From: Pomphorhynchus laevis
Lineage: Eukaryota; Acanthocephala; Palaeacanthocephala; Echinorhynchida; Pomphorhynchidae
DNA length: 64,000 nt
Assembly: GCA_012934845.2 (NCBI GenBank)
Contig: WNNJ02000322.1
Span: 1 to 64,000, forward strand
Reading direction: 5' to 3'
In this document: in pieces, positions 1 to 10,507 of the stretch
Position numbering within the stretch: position 1 is the first letter of the stretch
How the letters are laid out: every line of letters starts with the position of its first letter
Notes under the pieces: generated by a model
Database searches by the model: none
The model's input: only the letters and a program-made list of their open reading frames with translations
What the model was told of the DNA's origin: nothing
Position numbers and translations under genes: made by a program

Positions 1-260
1 TTTTAAATATTTGAATATAATTAATATAAAATATATAGATAAATATATCATGTATATTCTATCATTTGAATCAATTATTACGTTAGTATCAATATGGTCA
101 CTTTTTAAAATATCCACCTTAATACAATTTGCTGTACAATTTTACTTGAAGAGAAAATATTGTGCTTTAAAAAAATTATCATTCTAAATTTTTAAATTCA
201 AATAATTTATTTAGATTTTTAACTACAGGATTATTTATTCAAAATCTTTTGGATTAAAAA
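1..260. other. AT-rich sequence, no recognised feature
   Basis: Extremely AT-rich DNA at the window edge. I see no coding frame, structured repeat or RNA gene in it. It may be the outer flank of the PLE tail that starts at 261. Confidence 0.5.
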
Positions 261-600
261 GGCTAACTGAGTCTACGTATTTTATATTGCAAATTAAAAA
301 TAAAAGTTAAATAGTATAATAATAAAAAATTAATTAATAATAAATAATTGTTATTTTTATATAATTTGAAATATAAACTGAAATTAAAAATAAAAATCAA
401 TTTTTATTAATTGACTATTAAATAACAGACGTTGTATCAGAATAAGAATTAGAGGTCAGCAGGAGGAACTGCTATGCTAACAGATTTCGGCCCCTAACTC
501 CTCTACCCAACATAGCAGCGGTGCCAAATACGTGCTATAAGATCATTCATGCATCTTTTGACGTTGGCTATCCACCCACGCAGAATTAAGAGCAAAAAAT
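261..600 (-). mobile_element. Solo 3' tail of the Naiad-like PLE
   Basis: Reading on the minus strand, the copy ends at 261 with the family terminal motif (complement of GCTAACTGAGTCTACG, 262-277). Inside it is an AT-rich spacer and then the conserved tail module (about 420-560) with the paired blocks CTGCTATG and CATAGCAG. The same series follows the RT gene in the long copy at 16,112-19,146, so this is a 5'-truncated tail with no coding part. The pattern fits reverse transcription that starts at the 3' end and stops early. A captured independent short element is the alternative. Confidence 0.65.
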
Positions 601-960
601 GTTGATCAACTTTAAGGCATAAAGGAACAAAAAGGTTTTTTAATTTTTTATATATTTATAGAAACCAATCATGGTTAATATTAAACGGTTGATGAAAATT
701 TACGGATACTTACAACAACTTATATGTCCAGAAATATGTAGAAAAGAGTTTGATTTTAAGATGGCATTGTTAAATGATCTAAACAACGTATTAATCATTT
801 TTTAAGAAAACACATATATGTTATAAGAAAACACATCGTATTTTTGTAGGGTCATAAAATGGCAAAACCTTTAATCTTTGATCATAAAATGGTACAATCC
901 AAACAACTTAAAATTTGTTTTAATAAAACAACTTTCAATATTAATGATAATAAATTAAAT
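601..960. other. AT-rich spacer, nothing recognised
   Basis: Between two tail repeats. A short near-repeat of 'aaaacacat' lies near 805-830. I found no coding evidence. Confidence 0.4.
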
Positions 961-1010
961 AAGCTAACTGAGTCTACGTATTTTAATAATAATGATAAAT
1001 TATTTTTAAT

Positions 1011-2813
1011 GTAGAGGAAATTTATTAGGGCACTGCGTCTCTCGACTTGGCCAAATGAAAGAAATTAAATAAAACATTGTGCATCGACTTCATTTGAGAT
1101 AATATCAATATTTGATAGTCCACCGCTAGTTCCCAACAGGCAAAAAGAAATTTAGCAGGTTTATCAGGTTAGCCGTAAACTTAACCTATCGATCTCCTTC
1201 AAAGATTTTTGCGCTAACACCGGGCACTCAAATACGTGGGATAAAGACTCACATCTATCACCACAGAAAAAACACACACACGAAACTCCACGTTTATGGA
1301 CAGGTATGCGAGTGCAACAAAACTTGTCGTGATATCCGTGTAAAGAAACCCTCCAAACGAGGGGGCGTTTAGAAGCACACGGAGACTGCCAACTCGTTTG
1401 CGTATTAACTGGTGAAATGTACAGATGATGATCTAGCTTGCTATCCTTATCTGTAAAGTCTTTTTTATTTTGAATATAATGTACCGTATCTTGTGCTCCG
1501 ATCATATTTCGTAAATACTCCGTACATAACTCGACTTTAGATAAAACATAAACCGCAGTCGTCGAGCACTTTGGAGAGACGCCTACAACACGCTTAATGA
1601 ATCTGCCTTTACATTTGTCGATCTGCGCAAAATTAGCCGTCGTGAGGTCCGTCCAGATTGCTGAAAGCGCGTACGACAAAATCGGTAGAAGCATGACATG
1701 AAAATACTGAAGAGCACCACCAAAGGAAAGCTTACCTAAACATTTTACTCGCGAAGTGGCTATGACGATTTTCGCACATTTCTTTTCGATATGAAGCTTA
1801 AAAGACCACCTACTTGTCAATAGCATCCCCAAATACGTGTATTGATTACTGAACTCTACCTTCCTGCTGTTTAAACTAATCTCGTCATGTGAGCACAATC
1901 TGCCACCTTTACGAAACTTTACTACCTTTGTTTTATCGATATTGACTTTAATTAGATTATTTGAACAGTAGTTAGCTAGAGCAGTGGTTACGTTTTGAGC
2001 CGATTCCAGATCTTTCGTTAGAATAACTAAGTCGTCCGCGTAAAGAACAGAACTTGAAGTTTGACATTCGTTTCTCAGATGAGACGGCAAATCATGGATA
2101 TAAACAGAGAAAAGGATAGGGCTGAGCGGATCTCCCTGCATCACACCGCGGCTAGCAATTATTGTGTCTGATGAAGTAAGTCCGTCGAAGACATTTAATG
2201 AATTGGCATAGAGGATATTGCCTAAGAGTTTCAGCATACGACCAGATATCCGGAAATCCATCGACAATTTACGGGTGAGTATTTCTCGATTAACCGAATT
2301 AAAGGCTTTTTTAAAGTCAACAAAGATAGCATATAAATGACTCTTGCGTTCGAATTGTAATAACACTTGTTCACGAACTACCTTGATTGCATCCACCGTT
2401 GATCGGTGAGGTCGGAAACCAAATTGTTCTGGCGGCAACAGATAATCACGGTGTTTCGATAATCGATTGGTTATAAGAGTGGACAAAAATTTATAGGTAT
2501 GGTTTAGCAGGGCAATTCCACGGTACGAGTTGGTATCACTTATATCCCCTTTACCCTTATACATGATTTTTATTACAGCTTGCTTCCATGACACCGGCAT
2601 TTGATAACCGTATAGGATACAATTGAATAAATGTAGCCAATAACTCGATAATAAATAAAAGGAATCTTTAATTTGTTCAACACAAAGTTGGTCAGGGCCG
2701 GCCGCCTTATTATTAGACATAGAAAAGAGAGCAAGTTCCAATTCGGGCAATGAAAATGGAGCATTTAGTTGGTCATTGTCACTGTCCAAGCATGACAGTG
2801 TTATCAGCGCATT
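1011..2813 (-). mobile_element. 5'-truncated LINE inserted in a PLE tail
   Basis: A non-LTR retrotransposon bounded by a 12-bp direct repeat. It holds the RT and C-terminal zinc finger but no endonuclease domain, so the 5' part is missing; the reading frame is open right up to the left break at 2,813. The 3' end (about 1,011-1,163 on the minus strand) is a short non-coding tail without a poly-A run. The single long intact frame suggests a fairly young insertion. The clade (I, R1/Jockey or CR1-like) is not settled. Confidence 0.8.
1164..2813 (-). CDS. LINE reverse transcriptase with C-terminal CCHC finger (5'-truncated)
   Basis: About 549 codons are open from the truncation point to the stop at 1,164. 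There is no convincing start codon, as the frame runs out of the 5' break. RT motifs in order: NKAAGPDQ (about residue 35), NSYRGIALL, EQFGFRPHRST, VDFKKAFNSV (motif A), GVMQGDPLSPILF (motif B) and LYADDLVIL (motif C, catalytic aspartates present), then IKVNIDKTKVV. Near the C-terminus is a zinc-knuckle-like C-x2-C-x3-C-x4-H-x4-C (CFFCGDRCESLSHVFEC). The protein would copy its own RNA at a nicked target. Missing are ORF1 and the endonuclease. The RT core looks intact by eye, but the element cannot be autonomous as it stands. Confidence 0.85.
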   Translation of the reverse strand, partial: NALITLSCLDSDNDQLNAPFSLPELELALFSMSNNKAAGPDQLCVEQIKDSFYLLSSYWLHLFNCILYGYQMPVSWKQAVIKIMYKGKGDISDTNSYRGIALLNHTYKFLSTLITNRLSKHRDYLLPPEQFGFRPHRSTVDAIKVVREQVLLQFERKSHLYAIFVDFKKAFNSVNREILTRKLSMDFRISGRMLKLLGNILYANSLNVFDGLTSSDTIIASRGVMQGDPLSPILFSVYIHDLPSHLRNECQTSSSVLYADDLVILTKDLESAQNVTTALANYCSNNLIKVNIDKTKVVKFRKGGRLCSHDEISLNSRKVEFSNQYTYLGMLLTSRWSFKLHIEKKCAKIVIATSRVKCLGKLSFGGALQYFHVMLLPILSYALSAIWTDLTTANFAQIDKCKGRFIKRVVGVSPKCSTTAVYVLSKVELCTEYLRNMIGAQDTVHYIQNKKDFTDKDSKLDHHLYISPVNTQTSWQSPCASKRPLVWRVSLHGYHDKFCCTRIPVHKRGVSCVCFFCGDRCESLSHVFECPVLAQKSLKEIDRLSLRLT

Positions 2814-3029
2814 ATTATTTTTAATAATAAATATTAAAAATAATACAAAATAAAAGTTAAATAATAAAAAATTAATTAATAATAAATAATTGTTATAAGA
2901 TTTTATATAATTTATATTAAGATGAATTATAAACTGAAATTTAAAATAAAAATTAATTTTTATGAATTGGTTAATAGATAACTATGTATCAGAATAAGGA
3001 TTAAAGGTCATCAGGAGGAACTATTATGT

Positions 3030-3073
3030 TATCTGGTTTCGACCCCTGTTTCTCAGGGGGTCGAAACCTGATA
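3030..3073. repeat. Palindrome at a PLE-tail module
   Basis: TATCTGGTTTCGACCCCTG (3,030-3,048) is followed a few bases later by its near-complement (3,054-3,073), with one extra G and one mismatch. The left arm belongs to the tail module, so the module has been folded back on itself here. A similar head-to-head arrangement is centred at 56,828. Confidence 0.6.
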
Positions 3074-3589
3074 GACTTCTGTTTCTTATTACAGGATTAT
3101 TTATTCTAAATCTTTTGGATTGTGCAAAATAAAATATAATGGATTTTCCAAGATCGGTTATTTTCAGTTACGTACTCAGGCTATGCATAAGTTTTTAATT
3201 TGAGGTTTTGTGGCTAGATTAAACTATTTAGATTTCTTTCTGTTCTTTTATACCCATGAAATGTAATCTAATGTTTTAAATTAATTTTCCGTAGATATTG
3301 TACATCGTATCTTCAAACATTACGATCTTAGTGTCATTTTTTCAGTACAAATTATCAATGGAGAGTTCATTGTCAATAAACGGAAGGTCAAGTTTAATAT
3401 ATCATTTAAATAATTAGTACTTATCCATTTTAAGCTAACTAGCCAGTGAATTCTGTTGAGTAAAACAATGAATTTTGTTTTTACAGAAGCTTTGCAAAAT
3501 TTACGTAATGTTTTAAAAGATGTATTGATAAGTGATATCAATAATTTTCAATATGCAATATTTGTATATTAATAATATGGATGCTTTTA
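3061..3589. other. AT-rich, nothing recognised
   Basis: No coding frame with recognisable content. Short frames on the minus strand here have AT-driven composition and no family signature. Confidence 0.4.
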
Positions 3590-3790
3590 TTTCTCTTTAT
3601 TTTGTTCCACATTAGCCAAATCTCTAAGATGTTTTGGAAAGAATTTTCATTTATTGAATAAATAAATGACAGCTTTTATTTTAAAAGCCGTCATCTTCTA
3701 TATAATATTAAATGCCGAATGCAAATAAAAAATATTATTAAAAGCAGTATGCAGGTTTATTCAACATTTAGTTGAAAATAACTTGAAGAA
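3590..3790 (+). repeat. Unknown dispersed repeat, arm 1
   Basis: Blocks such as TTAGCCAAATCTCTAAGATG and GCCGAATGCAAAT, followed by a run ending in GCAGTATGCAGG, recur in inverse orientation at about 7,930-8,260. The two arms flank the PLE fragments between them. I do not recognise the family. Confidence 0.55.
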
Positions 3791-3904
3791 ATAAACTAAC
3801 TTAATGAAATTGAGTAATTATAAGATGCATATTTTTAACATTTAATAGATGCATATATTGATAGAGATATTGTAAAAATGATGTACTAAAATTCAGATAT
3901 ACTA

Positions 3905-4180
3905 CAAATATGGTAAGTTAATCGAAATTAAAAAGCTTATTTATGTAAAACTTTACCTATATTAAATAGAAATCCAAAATTACATAAAAATACAAAAAAC
4001 TTAGGTTCATATGTGGTGCTTTTAAATATATTATATAACCCCTGTGAGTTTATATTAATAGAATACCTTAAGTAAATAAAGTGGACCTATTATCCAAGTA
4101 ACCATATTCTTAAAAAAACAAATATTTAAGTTTGTAGAATACGAATTTGTTCATAACTTTTTTAAAAATAAATCTAATAA
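3905..4180 (+). mobile_element. Internally deleted Naiad-like PLE fragment
   Basis: Begins with the RT segment encoding a decayed LPILYWNPKLHKN-like stretch, then leaves the normal sequence near 'taacccctgtgagtttata' and rejoins at the EYEFVHN segment. About 430 bp of RT core is missing and replaced by a short unrelated stretch. The same junction occurs in the minus-strand copy at 52,566-53,520 (53,060-53,210), so the deletion is shared rather than local. It is followed by a second, more complete copy. Confidence 0.55.
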
Positions 4181-4650
4181 ATAATCAGATAATAAAACCA
4201 TACCTATATTATATTGGAATCTAAAATACATAAAAATACAATAAAACCTAGGTTCATATGTAGTGCTTTTAAATGTACATTAAAACCACTTTCTGTCTAT
4301 ATGAATAAAATACTTAAAGTAATTAAAGCACACTTTAAAAATATTGCAAGGTAATCGAAATTAATACTGGTATAAAACACTATTTCAGTATTAATTCTAC
4401 AAAAGAATTTTTAGAACAGACAAAAGGAATAAATTTTCAAAATATAAATACATACGATTTTAGTACGCTTTATACAAATCCAGATTTAGTAGATATTAAA
4501 GAAGCGCTAGTAAAATTAATTAATCCTTTATCCGGAAAAAGATATACATATATATGTTATAATAATTATAACGCCTATCTAACAAAAATTAAACCATCAA
4601 ATAAATATAAATATATGGATAAAATTTAATTAATAGAATCCTTAAATATT

Positions 4651-5226
4651 TTGATAAATCAAAATTATTTGAATGTAGGGACATTTATATTTAGGCAAGT
4701 AAAAGGTGTTCCAATGAGTGGTAGTAGTAGCCCAATTATAGCTGACTTGTTTTTAAGCTTTATAGAATATGAATTTATTGATAACTGTTTAAAAAGTAAA
4801 TCTAAACAATATAAATATATGAAATATATGTTTCGATACATTGATGATATATGTGTATTTAATTCTAATAATTTTTATTCAATTAGTGAAAAAATTTATC
4901 CAGAAAGCCTTATTCTTAACAAAACCAATATTAATGATAAAGAAGGTGTATATCTAGATATGAACATTAAATTAACATTAACTAAAACTAATATTAATTT
5001 ATATCGTAAAGATGACATATTTAAATTTACAAGAAACATATTTTTGCATGAGTATTCATGCATACCATATAATATAAAATATAATACATTAAATAATGAA
5101 ATTTTAAGAATTGCAACAATATGTAATGATATTGGCATTCTTCAAAATCATTTAAATAATGTAATAGATACATATTTTAAACTAGGTTACTATAAAAATA
5201 ACATCAAGCAGAAAATAGTAAAATAA
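4651..5226 (+). pseudogene. PLE reverse transcriptase, C-terminal half
   Basis: Encodes the RT from just before motif B to the C-terminus. Visible motifs are RQVKGVPMSGSSSPIIADLF (motif B), YMFRYIDDICVFN (motif C, both catalytic aspartates), GVYLDMNIKLTL and the family C-terminus ending in KNNIKQKIVK. Motif A (YDFSTLYTN) is just upstream at about 4,455 but separated by a stop, so the RT is not translatable as a unit. GVPM-x-G and R-Y-I-D-D are typical of PLE rather than LINE RTs. Likely dead. Confidence 0.75.
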
Positions 5227-5309
5227 TTAAATCAACACAATAATATAAAGAATTAATTTTAACTCTTAAGTGGCAAATTTTTATGGATGGATAATAAATA
5301 ATATACTTT

Positions 5310-5470
5310 GTATTAGAATAAGATACTAGATAGTTATATCAGAGGAAATACATCATTAGCATGTATTTGGCACCGCTGCTATGTTGGGTAGAGGAATTAG
5401 AGGCCGAAACCTGGTAGCATAGCAGTTCCTCCTAATGACCTATAATTCTTATTCTGAAACAACGTCTGTT
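5310..5470 (+). ncRNA. Structured RNA module of the PLE tail
   Basis: Same module as described at 18,790-18,945: the outer pair AGAATAAGA/TCTTATTCT, the AATACAT/ATGTATT hairpin and the CTGCTATG/CATAGCAG stem can all be drawn here. Confidence 0.45.
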
Positions 5471-5660
5471 ATTTATTAGTCAATTTATAAAAATGACGTT
5501 TATTTTAAATTTCATTTTTTTAACTTGATTTAAATTATAGAAAATCTAAAAACAATTATTAATTTTATTATTTAATTGTTAAATTTTGATTTAGCATTAT
5601 TATGTTTTGTTTATTTTATAATTATATTAAATACGTAGACTCAGTTAGCTGATTTGATTA

Positions 5661-6825
5661 TATAAAGATTTAAATTTACAAGATCGTGTGAAATATATGC
5701 GCATCCCCGGGACGTACCTCGGACGTACGGCATCGTTGATAATTGATTTACTTTGAGCGATTGTGTGTTTAAGCTGTTAAAATTTTTCTTTACAAAGAAA
5801 ACAAAAATTTGGTTTTCCACAAAATCATTTAAATAATTTAATAGATGTATATCGTAAATTCTTCGCAAAACTTGTTTATGATTTTCGATGATGAGTAGCT
5901 AGCAAAATATAACTTTTTCTCAAAAGTTCAAGATTTAAATTCAAATCATCCACATATTTTGTATTTACAACTTTGTTTGTTATTCTTAATAATAATATTA
6001 TTAATTATTAATATGTATCATATTAAATATGGAAGTCATATTGAATACGATCGTACAGCTATATAATTATATTATAATATTATATTTTAAATGTTGGACG
6101 TTTTGTTGAATCAATTGTTTACATTGTTTCTTCACAATTAAATCAGAATAGACACATTATAGACATGCAGTAAATGTAGAATGATATGTATTGTTTCAGA
6201 TGATTTAAGACGTTAAAAAGATTTGACAATTGACATTTCACTGGATTTTGGGAATATAAAACAGTATACATTTTAAATTGCTACATAATAGATAATAGAC
6301 ATTGAAAATGAATTGATCATCGTTTATAATATAATGACTAGTGATACTTTAGATGATTAGAAATATTTTTAGCACTCAGGGATATTGTCCAGTTGCATGG
6401 GAAAAATTCTAAAGTAATAATGCTGATATTTGATAAATTAAGACAACTTTAAAAAAATAAATGTTCCTTCATATATCAAAATCAATTAGTAAACCAATAA
6501 ATAAATTGATTTTTGTAATTCCTTGAGTTTATTCTAGGGTTGTTAAAAAATAGGCGTAGTCCTAGAGCATCACACAAGTAGGGCTGAATTCATCTTAAAA
6601 AACAAGAGCTAGAACAAATTAAAAATTACGTAATGGATATTTGGATATTTTTAAGTTGTCCAACAAATATGTTTGGAAAAATTATACACCGTCAGTTATT
6701 TATTAGTCAATTCACATAAATTGAATTAAAGATATAATTTTCTCGCCTTAACAAATTGTTATTAATTATATATTGGAAATTTATTAACTTTAGATGATTA
6801 AGTAATCAAGGTAATTCGTAACTAG
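5661..6825. other. AT-rich, few recognisable pieces
   Basis: At 5,758-5,795 a stretch (TTGTGTGTTTAAGCTGTTAA) matches 63,863-63,890 near the 5' end of a LINE, so this may be a scrap of a LINE 5' UTR. Another piece near 6,700-6,720 resembles the tail spacer of the PLE. Otherwise nothing coding is evident. Confidence 0.35.
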
Positions 6826-7090
6826 CAGTTTTGCTGATGACCGCTAATCCTTATTCTGATACATTGTCTGTTATTTATTAATCAATTCATAAAAAATTGA
6901 TTTATTTTTAATTAAAATTACAAATTTTCACCTGATATAAATTATATAAAATCTTACGAAAATTATTTATTGTTTATAATTATCTATAATTTTTTAATTA
7001 TGTATTATTTAATTATTAAAATTTTATTTCTCATTTATTTTTTATAAATGATATAAAATACTCTTATTCAATCAGCTGATTTGATTATTA
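6826..7090 (+). mobile_element. Solo PLE tail, diverged
   Basis: Contains GCTGATGACCGCTAATCC and the downstream spacer (TTATTAATCAATTCATAAAA), ending with CAATCAGCTGATTTGATTA at 7,070-7,088. The 5' half of the structured module is missing. More diverged than the copies attached to RT, so probably older. Confidence 0.55.
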
Positions 7091-7615
7091 AAATATTTTG
7101 TTGGGCGTAAAAATTGATTATTTTAGAAATTATTGATTCTATTGTGCAAAATCAGCATTTCTATCAACTTTCCTTCGTATATTTTTTAATTCGTATTTTT
7201 CACAGTAATTTTTTTTTGAAAAACTGTAATTATTAAATATTGGCAATATTATATTTTATTAGCAATAAAATCCTGATATTTGATCATTTTATAAGCTTCA
7301 GCACTATAGAATATTGATTACTTCATTCAGATAATTTACAATTATTTGTAACGTGTGATAATTTTGAAAATGAAATTGCAATAATACAATGATTGTTTAT
7401 TTGTGTTTAAGTTAATTAGAATGAAATCAAACACCAGAATCATAGCAAGAAATCAAGACTTACCGCAGCGAGCATTTTTATCATTATTACAAAACACGCA
7501 GTTAGTCCAATGTTCTTTTAAAATTCTTCTTCTGTACACGAAAAGTATCAGTGATGTCTAAGACGCAATTTTTTATAAACTGTTCTTTTTAACTCGATTA
7601 CAAGGAACAAAAACA

Positions 7616-7860
7616 GAATTTCATTGTTACTTTAAATAGCTCATATTTCAGAAGTTTATATTTCTGTCATATTGAGGAATATATATATCCAAATCGCAAA
7701 ATGTCCATTTACATGACCGAAAATGTTATACCGAAAGAAATTTCGTTGTTACTTCAAACAGCTTATATTTCAGAAGTATATATTTCTGTCATATTGAGGA
7801 AAGTATATCCAAATCACAAAATGTCCATTTACATGACCGAAAATGTCACACCGAACTCCT
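7616..7860 (+). repeat. Tandem duplication, unit about 122 bp
   Basis: Two adjacent units (about 7,616-7,738 and 7,739-7,855) share the blocks TTTCTGTCATATTGAGGAA and AAATGTCCATTTACATGACC. Only a few differences separate them, so the duplication is fairly recent. No coding content. Confidence 0.75.
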
Positions 7861-7929
7861 ACAATATCTAATGCTAAAGATTGATCTGATTTTGTAAAAA
7901 ATACATTCTGCGCTTAATATTTAAACGAT

Positions 7930-8262
7930 ATGACGGCTTTGTGTGATTAATAAATGAATAAATTCTTTATTTGACAATTTATTTTTAAGTTTGATAAGTT
8001 CTTTTCAAAACATCTTAGAGATTTGGCTAATGTGGAACAAAATAAAAAGAAATAAAAAATAATGTATTGTAAATTATAAACTTTGATAATATTGTCGGAA
8101 ACAGAAATGTTTCAGAAGTCTGCATTACATTGAGTTTGTTTAAGTGATTTTCAATTAAGTGTATTTGAAAATCAAGTGATTTTCAATTAAATGTAAAATG
8201 AACCTGTATACTGCTTTAAAAAATATTTTTAATTTGCATTCGGCGTTTAATATTATAGGGCC
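7930..8262 (-). repeat. Unknown dispersed repeat, arm 2
   Basis: Inverse copy of 3,590-3,790: the complements of the CTAAGATG block (8,010-8,035) and of the GCCGAATGCAAAT block (8,230-8,250) are in matching order. The arm carries an extra insertion of roughly 130 bp. Confidence 0.5.
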
Positions 8263-8760
8263 GCTAGATGCCAGTCGATTAACTATTAAGCTAGCATCTA
8301 TTGCCATTTAGGCTATTCGTGGAGCGCCCAGGCAACGAATTTTCGACATTCATCGATCAACGGCTAAGTAAGTGACCGCATTACATCAACCGTAGGGATA
8401 GTCTTTTCAAAGACTATCTCAGATCCCTCCATGACTCTAACGGCGGTTGGACAATATACGAAAAGGCGGAATGGAGTCACGGAGGCCTGTTTCCTTAAAG
8501 TAGCGATGTTGTATCATCAAAATATATCGGGAACGGGAGATAGCCGAACAAACAAAATTCTGATGACTCCAATAGCAGATTGTACAATGGACGAAAAGGT
8601 GGTAGAGAGTCCCCGATACCTGTTTCCTTATAATAGCGATGTTGGATCATCACAAGATATCGGGAACTGGAGATAGCCGAACAAACAAACCAAGACAATG
8701 AAAATGACAAGTAACAAATTTACAAAATATAAATTAAGTGCGAAGAACAACGGTCAACTC
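8263..8760 (+). repeat. Duplicated region ahead of a LINE (possible 5' UTR)
   Basis: Higher GC than the surroundings. Two units of about 130 bp (8,449-8,578 and 8,580-8,695) share ACGAAAAGG, CCTGTTTCCTTA and GAGATAGCCGAACAAACAAA. They lie directly upstream of the LINE endonuclease region with matching base composition, so they may be LINE promoter/5' UTR monomers. Small frames through here lack any family signature. The hairpin GATAGTCTTT/AAAGACTATC lies at 8,398-8,422. Confidence 0.45.
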
Positions 8761-8864
8761 CCCACTGACCGGAGGAGTTTTCATTGTCGGGTGCCGTGTG
8801 ACAGGTAGTTGTACGGAGACAGCGAAAGAGACATCAACATCCTAAGCGGATTAACCATAATGTA

Positions 8865-10400
8865 GGAACGTAGAATATCATTTAGATATCGAGGAAGGAA
8901 CCAGAATTAGTTAGAGAGATGGTTCGCTTCGGTCGATACATATTCGGAGTGATTTCTCTTCACTATTCTAGAACTGAACTTTGGATCAAGGTTGGACTTT
9001 AAACTATTCGCAAGTTACAAACGAAAAGCAACGGCATGTGGGTGAAGGGATACGTACAAGTCCACGGTATTCGCTTGTGGTAGAGAAGTTAAACCCATTG
9101 AAGGAAAGATTGGCGTCTCTTAGACTTTTAGTCAATGAGGGAAATGAGATAACTGGTGTGTGCGTATGCTCCCAACATTATCTCGGAATACGCAGTCTTC
9201 GTGGAAGATATTCAGGCTCTGCTTGATAGTACTACTGTGTGAGATTCCCTCGTTCTCTTAAGTGAATTCAATGCTCATGCTGATAGCGACAGTAGCACTT
9301 GGAAGGGAGTGTTGTGGAGGAACGAACTCTCCGATCTGAATGCGAGTGGGGTTGAATTTTTGCACTTTTGTTATCGTAACAATTTATGCATCACCAACAT
9401 CATGTTTGAACACAAGGGCATCAATAGATGTTCATGGCATCAGGATTCTCTCAGTCAAAGATCACTGATCGATTTTGTAATCGTTTCATCTGATCTGCGA
9501 CGTTGTGTTTTGGACACTCGGATGAAGAGAGCGTATGAGCTGTTAACCGATCACTACCTTGTAGTTAGTAAACTTCGATGGCAGGATCGGATGCTAGACA
9601 AGCTTGGTAAACCTAAACGTTGTGTGAGGGAGTGCTAGGAGCGTATAACAGATGTTTCTGTCAAAGAATGTTTTTTTTGTTTCGCTACATCCGAGAGGAC
9701 TTATCTTGATTGTCAGAAGAGGTCATAAGAACATTGATCAGGAATGAGAAATGTTCAAATCCTCGCTTGCTGACGCAACTCTGAAAAGTTATGGCTCGAA
9801 GGCATTAGGTGCTTGTCGCACAGGAAATACTTGAACTGCTTGGTGGACACCAACAGCTATAGATTTTGTCCAGCAGATGAAACTGGCTTATAAAGCAACT
9901 TGCCAGATAAATCAGTGGAATCGGTAGACAAGTCCGAAGGGCAAAGAGAGCTTCATATCGAGCAGTTACCGAAGCGAAGAAGGCGGCTTGAGAGAAGTTT
10001 AGAGAGCATTTAGAACTCGATTATAGGTCAGCTTCTAAGATGAATGGTGGACGATCAGGAACCTTCGTGTTGGAAAGTAGAAAACTCATATGACAAGACA
10101 GGATCTATGCTGACTTACATTGAAGAAATTCTTGGTTGTGAAAAATATCATTTTAGAAGCCTCCTTAATTCTATGGATATGTCGTCTCTTGAGGAAGATA
10201 GAGCCTTTAGAACAAACAGAAGAGCTTATCTCTTTGAAAGAGGTCATTGATTTTGTTAAAAGCTTCGTAATGGCAAGTCTTCTGGAATAGACGAAATGAA
10301 CAAGGTTTATAGTGAGTGGCGAAGGGGGTGGTGGTACCAATCTTTAATAAAGGTGACCAAAGAGTATGTTCAAATTATCAGGATATAAGAGAGTAAAATG
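8865..10400 (+). mobile_element. LINE relic: APE endonuclease and start of RT
   Basis: The endonuclease begins near 8,865 with a decayed version of the usual opening and continues with ELVREMVRFG (about 8,905). The C-terminal half reads in one frame at 9,309-9,638. RT similarity appears at 10,255-10,390 (decayed KLRNGKSSGID, PIFNKGDQ, SNYQDIR), after which sequence switches to a PLE at about 10,508. The rest of the RT is absent. Motifs resemble the RTE/CR1-type 'craniofacial development protein 2-like' endonucleases. Many stops, so old. Confidence 0.65.
9309..9638 (+). pseudogene. LINE APE endonuclease, C-terminal half
   Basis: The 110-residue open stretch includes SGVEFLHFCYRNNLCITN, MFEHKGINRCSWHQ, SLIDFVIVSSDLR and YELLTDHYLVVSKLRW. 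These match the last third of APE-type LINE endonucleases: the N-x-L-x-I-x-N strand, the F-x-HK...SW segment, the IDFV strand and the catalytic S/T-D-H motif (TDHYLV). The enzyme would nick target DNA to prime reverse transcription. The N-terminal part lies upstream in broken frames. Confidence 0.65.
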
Positions 10401-10507
10401 GAGATGTAACTCTCTTATGGAGAGAGTGAAATGAAGAGATTGAAACAATTTTTTTAAATATCAAATTTTCAACAGCTAACTGATATCATCACCAGGATAA
10501 AATTGTA

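Larger units (their letters stand above)
962..3060 (-). mobile_element. Naiad-like PLE tail, split by a LINE
   Basis: The terminal motif is at 962-981 and the rest of the tail resumes at 2,814, continuing through the AT-rich spacer (2,826-2,990) to the structured module near 3,000-3,060. The middle (1,011-2,813) is a LINE. The 12-bp sequence ATTATTTTTAAT occurs on both sides (999-1,010 and 2,814-2,825), as expected of a target-site duplication, so the tail was in place before the LINE arrived. Confidence 0.65.
4185..5660 (+). mobile_element. 5'-truncated Naiad-like PLE with tail
   Basis: Starts within the RT (decayed TIPILYWN at about 4,195), runs through RT motifs A-C and the RT C-terminus (stop at 5,226), then the tail: structured module 5,310-5,470, AT-rich stretch, and the terminal motif ACTCAGTTAGCTGATTTG ending near 5,660. 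There is no GIY-YIG domain. The reading frame is broken in the first half. Nucleotide similarity to the 16,112-19,146 copy is high by eye. Confidence 0.8.

Noticed and set aside
8565-8605. Hammerhead-like CTGATGACTCC ... GGACGAAAAGG
   Set aside because: Only three pairs in stem II, a C-C clash next to the core, a large loop, and no stem I partner. Probably chance.
9740-9790. tRNA-like GTTCAAATCC
   Set aside because: No acceptor or anticodon stems can be drawn around it, and it lies in LINE coding sequence.
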